Part shown: piece by piece, positions 1 through 8,971 of the stretch
Layout: every line of letters starts with the position of its first letter
Position numbering within the stretch: position 1 is the first letter of the stretch
The notes under the pieces: generated by a model
Seen by the model: the letters and a program-made list of their open reading frames with translations, nothing else
Told to the model about the DNA's origin: nothing
The model's database searches: none
Origin: Smallanthus sonchifolius
Lineage: Eukaryota; Streptophyta; Magnoliopsida; Asterales; Asteraceae
NCBI GenBank assembly: GCA_023525975.1
Contig: CM042022.1
Coordinates: forward strand, 2,051,001 to 2,115,000
Direction of reading: 5' to 3'
DNA length: 64,000 nt
Made by a program: the position numbers and the translations under genes

Positions 1-545
1 AAGGTTAAAGTTTCACTACTTTTGGCCCTAACCACATCTTTTGTACCATGTGTCTTCCTTGAACACCACATCCCTATTAACAATGACTTTAGGACTTACA
101 TTATATAATCTCATATGCCTATAGCTTTTAACACCTTTAGGATATCCCAGGAATATACACTTCTAAGCCATTGCTTCAAGTTTCCTTTTGTTAACATGAC
201 CATAAGCTAATGCTCCAAACACCTTCAAATTACCATAGTCTGCCTTTTTCCCAGACCATATCTCCATAGGTGTTTTCATGCCCACTATTGATGATGGTGA
301 CCTTTAAACCAAATAAGTTGTTATCACAGCCTTAGACCAAAACATCTCTGGCAGCCCTAAACTATATAATAGGCACCTTACCTTACCCAACGATGTTCTC
401 TTCTTCCTTTCCACCAAACCATTTTGTTGTGGAGCACCCACCACTGTCAAATGCCTTGCATATCTTTGGCTCTTGCAAAACTGGTTGAACTTGCCATTAC
501 AAAACTCAAGACTATTATCATTCATAAAACGTTGCAACAATTCAT
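1..545 (-). pseudogene. Ty1/copia pol fragment (integrase core and C-terminal part)
   Basis: Reading the minus strand, the segment encodes the second half of a copia integrase. The motif NDNSLEFCNGKFNQFCK lies near 500-450, followed by APQQNGLVER, the usual region around the last DDE glutamate. Below 300 the frame changes and continues with IWSGKKADYGNLKVFGALAY and KCIFLGYPKGVKSYR, typical of the integrase C-terminal region that precedes reverse transcriptase. Stops interrupt it (for example just before KCIFLGYP) and the fragment runs off the left window edge, so the rest of pol is not visible. It would have inserted element cDNA into the host genome; it is now dead. Confidence 0.85.
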
Positions 546-555
546 TTTCTTGCGC

Positions 556-742
556 TATCATAATCTTAACATCTATCCTTTGATAAACTCGGTTTATATT
601 GAGAAAATAAAATGTTAATGGCAAATTTAAAAGACAATGCAAATGCTTCCATAACAACATTTGATTATTTCGGGGAGCTTCTCCTAATATAACCTTATCA
701 ATGGTTTATTGTGTTCCCTGGTAATTTTAAAATTTCCGTGAA
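556..742. repeat. Direct repeat, copy 1 (about 187 bp)
   Basis: This stretch recurs at 1189-1375 with few differences: both share the path from ATCATAATCTTAACATCT to AAATTTCCGTGAAAT. It begins where similarity to the copia integrase ends. The 446 bp between the copies (743-1188) hold no recognisable gene. The ends do not begin TG or end CA, so I do not call them LTRs. Confidence 0.75.
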
Positions 743-1188
743 ATATATAACTTACCCCTTGGGTGATAAAAATATATAGTCTTTTGGTTTTCTTGAATTT
801 CTATGTAGCCTAATACCATACATGTACCAAAACCCGTGAACTTCTTCATCAATCCCATACTAAATACCAGCCCCATTACCGGTCCCGGGTTATTCGTGTT
901 TTGGGAATTCTCGTCGTTTTTCGTTTCCCGTGTTAACTACTAAACGACCCATTTTTCTTCCAGTTTCTCTTTTGACTTTCTCGAATCATATCTTTTCATT
1001 TGCAATATGCACAAACTACATTCATCAATCATTTTCAAAAAGAAAAAAAAACTTCAAACACCTTTATGTAACCACTACAACTAGTTGAAGTTGGCGGGCA
1101 AAACATTATACATGACGTGTCAAAGAATTTTCTTGCAAAAATAATGTTTTAAAACCGTTGAACACTTTCCAGCCATATTGCTTGTTAT

Positions 1189-1375
1189 CATAATCTTAAC
1201 ATCTAACCTTTGTTAAATTCGGTTTATATTGAGAAAATAAAACGTTAATGGCAAATTTAAGAGATTATGCAAATGCTTCCATAACAACATCTGATTATTC
1301 CGGGGAGCTTTACCTAATATAACCTTATCAATGGTTTATTGTGTTCTCTGGCAATTTTAAAATTTCCGTGAAATG
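1189..1375. repeat. Direct repeat, copy 2 (about 187 bp)
   Basis: Second copy of the 556-742 segment. Its end runs directly into the 81-bp minisatellite that starts at 1383, so the repeat and the minisatellite probably belong to one element. Confidence 0.75.
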
Positions 1376-1382
1376 TTCTCTA

Positions 1383-2270
1383 AAGGGGTATAACCCCGCA
1401 CCGCTCCAACGTTACTATAAATTCTGTGACCTATCATCAAACCAAGACCCTAGGAGGACGATGAGGGGGTATAACCCCGCACCGCTCCAACGTTACTATA
1501 AATTCTGTGACCTATCATCAAACCAAGACCCTAGGAGGACGATGAAGGGGTATAACCCCGCACCGCTCCAACGTTACTATAAATTCTGTGACCTATCATC
1601 AAACCAAGACCCTAGGAGGACGATGAGGGGGTATAACCCTGCACCGCTCCAACGTTACTATAAATTCTGTGACCTATCATCAAACCAAGATCCTAGGAGG
1701 ACGATGAAGGGGTATAACCCCGCACCGCTCCAACGTTACTATAAATTCTGTGACCTATCATCAAACCAAGACCCTAGGAGGACGATGAAGGGGTATAACC
1801 CCGCACCGCTCCAGCGTTACTATAAATTCTGTGACCTATCATCAAACCAAGACCCTAGGAGGACGATGAACGGGTATAACCCCGCACCGCTCCAACGTTA
1901 CTATAAATTCTGTGACCTATCATCAAACCAAGACCCTAGGAGGACGATGAGGGGGTATAACCCCGCACCGCTCCAACGTTACTATAAATTCTGTGACCTA
2001 TCATCAAACCAAGACCCTAGGAGGACGATGAGGGGGTATAACCCCGCACCGCTCCAACGTTACTATAAATTCTGTGACCTATCATCAAACCAAGACCCTA
2101 GGAGGACGATGAAGGGGTATAACCCCGCACCGCTCCAACGTTACTGTAAATTCTGTGACCTATCATCAAACCAAGACCCTAGGAGTACGATGAAAGGGTA
2201 TAACCCCGCACCGCTCCAACGTTTCTATAAATTTTTGACCCATTATCAAACCCGGACCCCAGGAAGATGA
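1383..2270. repeat. 81-bp minisatellite, 10 full units plus one diverged unit
   Basis: The unit starts with GGGGTATAACCCC, a 5-bp-arm palindrome, and ends with CCTAGGAGGACGATGA. Ten near-identical units fill 1383-2192; the eleventh (2193-2270) is clearly diverged. Because 81 is a multiple of three and one frame lacks stops, the array reads as one open frame of 27-residue repeats beginning KGYNPAPLQRYYKF. The few differences include amino-acid-changing ones at the first codon (K, R or N), and no start context or neighbouring exon supports translation, so it is most likely non-coding DNA, perhaps part of a retrotransposon LTR. Confidence 0.9.
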
Positions 2271-2755
2271 CAACTTAATTCCTTATAATATGCAACAAGA
2301 GCACTGTACCGGGGGTGTCGTCCCCATGTGACGATTTACAGGCCCACTAATCAGTTATTGATGTGACAAAATTCTGACAAAGTGGGACCCTCAAGGATCA
2401 TTCGGTTGAGCATCGTCACTCCAAAGGGTATAAATTCTCACGGAGATTATTAATGCTTAATCCTATTCACACTTGCTCTTCTTAAATTAATCTCGTCGCA
2501 AATACTTATTCTCACGCCGGAGTCGGGTTACAGGAGAACCCTTCTCCTGTAACGAGGCTAATGGTGTTCCTTGTTTTGCGGACTCTCGTTGGAATCAGGT
2601 TCCATCGGAAGTATTTCCCCTGTGATCTCGACAGAAGATAAATCACCTAATGGCCTCTCAGGTTTTGGGTCGGTATTTACTTCTTTAGTGGCGCCATCCG
2701 GTATCGAACTTTTCTCTCCTAGTTTCTCCTTCCTCCATATAAAAAACCTTTTCCG
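2271..2755 (+). other. Probable 3' part of an LTR and leader of the Tat-type gypsy element
   Basis: This stretch separates the minisatellite from the gag start at 2756. A TATA-like GTATAAAT lies at 2428-2435. The segment ACGCCGGAGTCGGGTT followed by an inverted repeat (ACAGGAGAA / TTCTCCTGT, 2530-2553) is followed by a non-coding leader. I could not define LTR borders or a primer-binding site, so the assignment rests on position and orientation. Confidence 0.45.
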
Positions 2756-5085
2756 ATGACTAACCCAACCGACGGGAACAACAATCCCCTGATCAGTGGC
2801 GGAGGCATGAGTAGGTCCCCAACAATCCACGTAATAGCACCAGCATTAGGTGTCAGCACACCTATTTTAGTGCCAGTAACCGAGGTTACAGACGTTAGTA
2901 GTTCCCCAACAACTCCCAGTTCGACAGCCTTAGGACTGGGAAGCTCGGTGAACACTTTTGATGAACCAGGAGATACAAGCCTTTTGGGACCCATGGATCT
3001 AGACGCACTGTATAGACCGGCATTGATGCAGTCTGAATCTAAATTTACACCGCGAATTGTCAATTCAAAATTACCAGGGAAATTGAAGATGCCCACAAAC
3101 ATTGGAAAATATGATGGCACGGGTAATCCGTCTGACCACATGCACATTCTCCGTGGGCCTGTGGGGCTGGAAAATTGGTCTATTCTTGTATAGTGTCACA
3201 TGTTTTTCCATACCTTGGTAGGTGCGGCGCGAGCTTGGTTTGATGAACTTCCGGTTGGATCTATCGATAATTTTGAAGTATTACATAACAACTTCCTCCA
3301 TAGTTTTAGCCACAGAAACGTTGCACCAAAGCTTTTACAGCCGTCTACAAGATACGTCGACGAGAGGGCGAAACAGTCGACAGTTACATCACAAGATTCA
3401 ACAGAGAAAGTATGGAAATCCCAGAAGCATCAGACCTGCTGCGCTTCGCATCCTTCATAGAAAGGGTGTGTCACGATCAGTTAGTGGAAAAATGAAACAC
3501 CCTACTTATCTCTTTATTTTATCAGAGTATTTTATTACGGAAAACGGTCCCAAATTATCAAAACCTTGTCATTAAATGGCTAAGGTATATTTTTCATTTA
3601 TAATTATTGTTTTACAAAAGATGATATTATTACATCATATTATATAGGGATCTTTCAACTCCGATCGTTCCGTACTCAGGAAGCTTCATTCCGTGTACCT
3701 CTTTCCTGCAGTGTTTGAAAAACGTTTTTGAATTAACTTTCGCTAAGTAAGTACACTGCATCTTTTTATTTCATTATGAACCCTTTAGGTTCTTATTATT
3801 GTTCACGTTCTCTCGGGCTCTCGGTGCCCCCGTGACCATCTTCGGACGTACCTCCGATCACGGTATCTGTATATTTTATGGGTGTGCTAACCCCCTCGCA
3901 ACCATCTTAGGTCGTACCTCCGGTCCGAGTATTGGAAAGGTTCTTATACTCGTCAGTATATACCCCTCGCATTTGTCACGAAAACTCATTCATTCCACAG
4001 CCCCGTAGGCTTGGAATCTTTTACTCTTTCAGCCCCGTAGGCCTAGAGTTTCCTTTACTTCTCTTCTTTATTTATCGAGATCCACCTTACTGGTCGGGTA
4101 TCTCATTTCATTTGGGACCTTGAGTATCTTAGACTCACCGTCTCCCAAATGTATCAAGCATTTAATTTATTTCACGTATATGCTTGATTTACCTTCCAAC
4201 CAGTTCTCACCTTAAAACTTTGTAACGGTTTCTCCACGCTGCATTAAAAGGGTTTATATATAGGAAGTACCAGCGGCGTATCCACCACCTTTTTAACGAT
4301 TCGTGAGTACTCCGTTATTCCATTTTAGGGTTTAGACTCGTTCCATCATACTTATTCATGTTTGCACGTATCATCGTGTATTCATGTATTAATCATGCAT
4401 TTCACATATTCATACTTATCATGTATTTGATATATTCATCATGCATGATATATTCATATTCGTCATATATTGTAAACTGGGGTGATTTTCCTTCCAGAGC
4501 AGAACTCCAACAGAGATGTTCCCAGGAAAGAGTGACGGGTCTAGGAGAGATTTATACATCACTCTTTCCTTAGACAGAAAATTCCGTTTGTCAGATAACT
4601 ACATACCGGTTAGATATTCTCCCGTTCGTTTACTATATTTTTATTACTGTCTTTTAGTCTATACCCTAAACATTCATAATGGTTTCGCCACGAAATATCA
4701 AAGAGGTTTATATATAGGAAGTACCAGCGGCGTATCCACCACCCCTTGAATACGTCGAGACTACTCCATTAATCCCGTTTAGTGTCTAGACTAACTTCTC
4801 ATTACCCCGTACCCTCATCATATCACATATCACATAGCACATATTATTTGAACACGTAATTTACTTAATCGTGTCTAGGGTATGGGTTCAGTGTGCTTAC
4901 ATTATCCTCGGGTAGTTCCTAAGTTCGTTCCTCGCTTAAACGGTTCTCCGAACTCGAACCGTACTAGCAGCGTACCGCACTCGTACTTAAACGCACCACA
5001 CCGGGTCCCTTGCTCCTTCACAATTTTGTGTGTATGTGAATGTGGTTTGTGTTTTGTTGTGAGAAAAGTGAATGGCCATTGCCAT

Positions 5086-5096
5086 CTATTTATAGG
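5086..5096 (-). promoter_or_regulatory. TATA box of LTR Y1
   Basis: Plus strand CTATTTATAGG reads CCTATAAATAG on the minus strand. The same 11-mer occurs in LTR Z (8115-8125) and LTR Y2 (52397-52407), each time just downstream, in the direction of transcription, of a palindrome array. Confidence 0.75.
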
Positions 5097-5102
5097 CAAA
5101 AT

Positions 5103-5412
5103 CCTGTGTCCGTGACGGACCGTTACCAACAGTGACGGTTCGTCACTGTTTGTTCCTTAGCCGCCAAGTTCTTCGCCCTTACGTAACGGACTGTTATCCT
5201 TTCGTGACGGTCCGTCATGAATCGTAACGGACTGTTACCCCTCATGACGGTCCGTCATAGGGTTTACACGCGTCATTTTGCAATGATGAGTCACAGGACA
5301 CGTGTCATTCTCCGGTTCAATCCTTGCTCAACCCGTGACGGACCGTTACCGCTTCGTGACGGTCCGTCACCTCTCGTAACTGACCGTTACCATCCATGAT
5401 GGTCCGTTATGG
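5103..5412. repeat. Palindrome array in U3 of LTR Y1 (CGGWCCG core)
   Basis: Roughly ten short palindromes of the types GTAACGGACCGTTAC and TGACGGTCCGTCA alternate here, spaced by about 10 bp and sometimes more. Between them at 5265-5325 lie ACACGCGTCA, TGAGTCA and the G-box ACACGTGT, which resemble binding sites of plant bZIP factors. The array ends immediately upstream of the TATA box on the minus strand, where an enhancer would be expected. Confidence 0.85.
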
Positions 5413-7059
5413 CTTGAAACTTCAAATTTTCATTTTTAACCTTGAGTTTTGTTTGACTTGTTTCTTGAGCTTTTAAATTTTGGGATGTTACAAAAAATTA
5501 CATGAAGACTTACCAAAAACGATTAGAAGCTGACGATCCAGGCTTGAGCATTTGTACAGGGTAAGATCGCTAGTGGCCGCATGGGGGAGTCGGACCACGA
5601 CCAATTCGAGCCAAGTAAACGCCTTGGAAACGATCATCCCAACTACCGGATTGAATCCAAACATGGAATAAACCCTGTTTTCCGTCGTATTCTCGATCAG
5701 ACCGGGACTCTTCTCACTAGTTAAAATGGGGTCCTCTGGATCCTCGACGCATACACTTCACCGCCTCATTAAAACACCAAGTGAGATCCTAGCCACTAAG
5801 AATCTATGACTCCTAACCCGACGACCAAATAAACATCCTACATGACATCAAGCCAACAAATTTTGTGAGTGTCACAGATATGGAGGGCACAATACGGATG
5901 ATTGTTGGACTCCAAAGCAGGAAATTAAGAAAAATGTCAAAACGGGCAGATTATCCCATCTGGTAAAAAAGTTCAACAAGGTGCGCTGCACCATGGAAAC
6001 AAAGAAGTTGGATACTGACTAGGTGGATATACGAATGACCAGTTGCTCAAAACAAGAGCGGACACAATATTACGACTACAACGCTGCCTATTGGGATAAT
6101 TGGCGGCGACAAGCAATCATGTTTCCACCTCTTGCTCCATGTCAGGGATATTACTAGACGGTCATAATTCGGCCAGAGTTGCGGTACATCAGGTAGGTTG
6201 TCACACCCTCGTTTCAGGACACCCCGGGCGTGCAACCAGATTGGCACCTCCAATCTTATTTTATTTAGAAAATCAGAGTTGAGTTTTACAGCGGAAAATA
6301 CTTTCAGGATCGAACAAGTCATAACTTCAGCCTGAGGGTTGATATTGTATATTTTCCAAATCCTGGGATAAATAATCATTTTTATTACCCTTCTGTTTAC
6401 AAAACAATGGTCCACGACCATTTACATGTCGCCTGCATCAGCAGGGAATATAGAGCCACATGGTAGTTGGTCTATGCCTAGGGAGTTAACCCTTCCCATA
6501 CCAAGCCTTACCGGCTTAGGTATCCATGGTTTTACCTTCCGGCACCTATCCTCGTGTATAACAAGGGAGCTCCCATGTCTAGGAATTTGTCATCTTAAAC
6601 GTCTCCTCTTGTTTTTATTTCCTACAGAGTTATCTCCATGCCTAGGAAATCATCATCCTCAGCACATAACCCTATCAAAATCTTTTATATACACGTTTAT
6701 CCTCGAGACTATCCTGTAGGACAAGCCTCACGGATAATCATTGATTACCTGAAAACATTTTAGAAAATAAAACGTCAGCGCGAACGCTGTTAAATATGTC
6801 AATCAGGACTCAATTCTTTTGGCAAATACAGTATCTAAACATTTAACCATAATGCGGGTACAATATACTATTTAGCGGAACTATTTCATCCTAGTGTACA
6901 ACCACGATATACACCGATAATTTTCGTAATAAGATTGTTGGCATTACCAGACTTACTTCCTGCGATGTCCCATAACCGAGACCTCGTCTTACGTCCCATT
7001 ACAGACAATTACCAGGCCCCTTATGGGAATTTCACCCATAAAGCGTGTATCCCTTGATG

Positions 7060-7447
7060 TCATCTCCTTTTGAGTTATCGCCAATAACTCGTTTTCAAGT
7101 AGTTGTAACCTTGCATCATTCTTCTTGGACAATACCTCAGCCAAAGTATCCCACGCCGTTTTGGGACTCGCCGTATCCTTGATGTGTTCAAGGAGTTCTT
7201 CTTCAACTGTTGTCTTCAAGATAAACAACGCCTTCCCAGCCTTGACTTTCCACCTTCGAAGAGCTCCATCTGGAGTTTCTCTTGGGGGTTGAACAGTATC
7301 ATTACCTTGCACTACTTCCCACAGATCTTGTCCCTGCAAGTATGAAGAGAGATAAGTAGCCCAGACTTTGTAATTCTGGTTGTTCAATTTCTTCACCCCA
7401 CCGATGAGTTGCAGGTCCGACATCTTCAACCTGGCTCTGATACCACT
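7060..7447 (-). pseudogene. Truncated Ty1/copia gag with primer-binding site
   Basis: A minus-strand gag begins at ATG 7423 with MSDLQLIGGVKKLNNQNYKV and WATYLSSYLQGQDLW, followed by a UBN2-type core (KAGKALFILKTTVEEELLEH, then AWDTLAEVLSKKNDARLQLL). Similarity stops near 7060, where the sequence joins LTR Z; the rest of gag and all of pol are missing. Upstream, plus 7430-7445 is the complement of TGGTATCAGAGCCAGG, the initiator-methionine tRNA primer-binding site usual in copia elements. The preserved part has no stop. Confidence 0.85.
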
Positions 7448-7765
7448 TGTTAAACAAGGTGGATAAACAAGTAGACACACTACTTAGGGCTGGAACACAG
7501 AAAAGAAAAGAGACACACTCAATTGCTACGAAAGCTTTTTCTGATTGATGTAAACTGAATGCAATTACAAGGAAATTAAGAACAATATAAATACTAGAGA
7601 AATAAACTACCCACTAGGGCATTAACCCATGACTCACTGTTTAGCATAAAATAAGGAACCAACTAACCACTAGAAACAATAAAATAAACATGTGAAAAAT
7701 AAAACAACTTGAGGGGTGAATACTTGACCCAGCAACCGAGAAAATGGGTGTTGACTATTTCAACA
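7448..7765 (-). mobile_element. 5' LTR of the truncated copia element (318 bp)
   Basis: On the minus strand the LTR runs from TGTTGAAATAG (7765) to TTTAACA (7448) and is followed by two bases and the primer-binding site, the normal copia order. No 3' LTR is present because the element is cut off at 7060, so its target duplication cannot be seen. Confidence 0.8.
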
Positions 7766-8114
7766 TACTTATGGCCTAAATGTTTTTTGTAGACGCCCTT
7801 ATGCATCAAACTTTTGAATACATGTATTGCCATTTTGTAAACATAAAGCTTTCAAGGTTATTAAAATAAAGACTGATAAACATACTCACCTTAATGTATG
7901 GCTTGGCTTATCTCAGGGTGGTCCTTGAGTGCTAGTGGAAGTCCTAATGCAAGTTCCTAAACACAAAAGCGTCTTAATACGAGAGTGCGAAAAATAAGCG
8001 AAAGTCAGAGATTTTATCGAAACGAGAGCATGAGGATCGAGGAACACGGCTCCAGGAAAGTTGGAACTAAGATTGGAAGTTTGGATTGTGTAACATGAGC
8101 TCTAGCCAAGCTCA

Positions 8115-8125
8115 CTATTTATAGG
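8115..8125 (-). promoter_or_regulatory. TATA box of LTR Z
   Basis: Same 11-mer as in Y1 and Y2 (CCTATAAATAG on the minus strand), directly downstream of the 8138-8430 palindrome array. Confidence 0.7.
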
Positions 8126-8137
8126 CAAATTCCAGAT

Positions 8138-8430
8138 CTGTAACGGACCGTTACGAGGGGTGACAGTCTGTCACCGCCTCCCCATGACGGACCGTTATGG
8201 ATAGTGACGGTCTGTCACCGCATTAGCGTTGCAGAGTCATCAGAACACGTGTCACTCTCCGGTTGAATTGCAGCATGACAGACTGTTACATATGGTGACG
8301 GTCTGTTATAGGATTACACGCGTCAGATGACACCGCTGAGTCACCCGGACACGTGGTATCACTGGATTGATTCCTTCGCCGGGCTGTAACAGACTGTTAC
8401 AGCTGGTGACAGTCTGTTACCGTCCCAAGT
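8138..8430. repeat. Palindrome array in U3 of LTR Z
   Basis: Units such as GTAACGGACCGTTAC, TGACGGTCTGTCA and TGTAACAGACTGTTACA alternate. Two interspersed blocks (near 8228-8262 and 8314-8362) carry the G-box ACACGTG together with GAGTCA and, in the second, ACACGCGTCA, as in LTR Y1. The palindrome cores are more degraded than in Y1. Confidence 0.8.
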
Positions 8431-8514
8431 TTTCAATTCTTTGGTTTTTCACCCCTATAATTTAGGAATTGGCAATTCCAACCCTTGGGGTTTCAATTTT
8501 GGCAAAGGAGGACC

Positions 8515-8690
8515 TCAGAATTTGGCCTGGTAATGTATGAACAATGTTTCGAGCAATCACCACATGAGGCTCGTCAAAAGTTGGAACCAACGATAACACC
8601 TCTAGTAAGCTTCTCGGGGGAGGTTGTACATCCTTTCGGTCAGCTCACCTTACAACAAGTAATGATTGGAGAAAATGGAGGATAGAGGGC
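8515..8690 (+). pseudogene. Tat-type gypsy protease fragment
   Basis: The plus strand encodes LVMYEQCFEQSPHEARQ and then LVSFSGEVVHPFGQLTL, which matches the part of Tat-lineage aspartic proteases that follows the catalytic DGGSS. It has the same orientation as the gag at 2756-6198 and is most simply the continuation of that element beyond insertion Z. The catalytic segment itself is missing at the junction. The frame closes at a TAG at 8683. Confidence 0.7.
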
Positions 8691-8971
8691 CTCATTGTCT
8701 ATAATTACAAGTTTACCCCTGTTTGAGCCCATTTCCCTTTTGAACTTATTTTCACACTTAAAATAGAACATTAAACACTGAAAACTGATTTCACTACACT
8801 TCATGGATCCAACACAACAGGATACAATAACTACCAAAATCCCTACTCTTCCTGAATCAATAGAAATTGGTCTTACAATATCAAATGCGTAATCGCCTAA
8901 TGTCCGGTTTTCCTTCCCATAATGAAAATAATCAAACCCAAAAACAAGAAAACAAAAGGCTACAAGCTTGA
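8691..8971. other. Gap between the gypsy remnant and the BASS1-like stop codon
   Basis: No gene seen. Because the BASS1-like gene ends at 8972 on the minus strand, this is where its 3' untranslated region and polyadenylation site should lie; no clear signal was identified. Confidence 0.4.

Larger units (their letters stand above)
3493..5492 (-). mobile_element. Solo LTR Y1 (2000 bp), gypsy, inserted in gag
   Basis: The borders are exact. The plus-strand left end is TGAAACACCC and the right end GGGATGTTACA, flanked by the 5-bp target duplication AAAAA (3488-3492 and 5493-5497); the interrupted gag frame resumes directly after it. On the minus strand the LTR therefore starts TGTAACATCCC. Its sequence matches 45351-46596 and 52049-52860, the 3' LTR next to the chromovirus-like pol at 52.9-55.9 kb, which gives its family. 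No internal region or second LTR is present, so it arose by LTR-LTR recombination (inference). Transcription would run leftward. Confidence 0.93.
2756..6198 (+). pseudogene. Tat-type Ty3/gypsy gag, broken by stops, a frameshift and a solo LTR
   Basis: The capsid-like gag domain starts at ATG 2756. Motifs in order: KYDGTGNPSDHMHILRG (3107 on), an in-frame TAG at 3191 where a tryptophan codon is usual, then GAARAWFDELPVGSIDNFE, all typical of Retrotrans_gag. Near 3345 the frame shifts; SYITRFNRESMEIPEASDLL follows. At 3492 the gene is split by a 2-kb solo LTR and resumes at 5498 with LHEDLPKTIR. A zinc-knuckle-like CHRYGGHNTDDC with SHLVKKFNK lies at 5868-5985. Several stops occur in the second half. 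The protein would coat element RNA in virus-like particles. Confidence 0.85.
6199..8495 (-). mobile_element. LTR-like insertion Z, interrupted by a truncated copia element
   Basis: The left end is TGTCACACCC and the right end GGGGTTTCA, so on the minus strand it would run from TGAAACCCC to GGGTGTGACA. Its right part has the same plan as LTR Y1: palindrome array (8138-8430), TATA box (8115-8125), then a transcribed part. It separates the gag remnant ending near 6198 from the protease remnant starting near 8515. I found no matching target duplication (TAGGT against ATTTT), so the borders are tentative and the left 860 bp could belong to another LTR. Confidence 0.55.

Noticed and set aside
1341..2270. 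A repeat-protein gene encoded by the 81-bp array
   Set aside because: Unit differences are not biased to silent sites, no promoter or exon context exists, and open frame follows simply from a unit length divisible by three.
2719..3147. A minus-strand gene overlapping the gypsy gag
   Set aside because: It is the reverse shadow of a well-recognised gag frame and has no similarity of its own.
5217..5399. A small arginine-rich peptide in LTR Y1
   Set aside because: It is made entirely of the palindrome array and would be read against the LTR's own direction of transcription.
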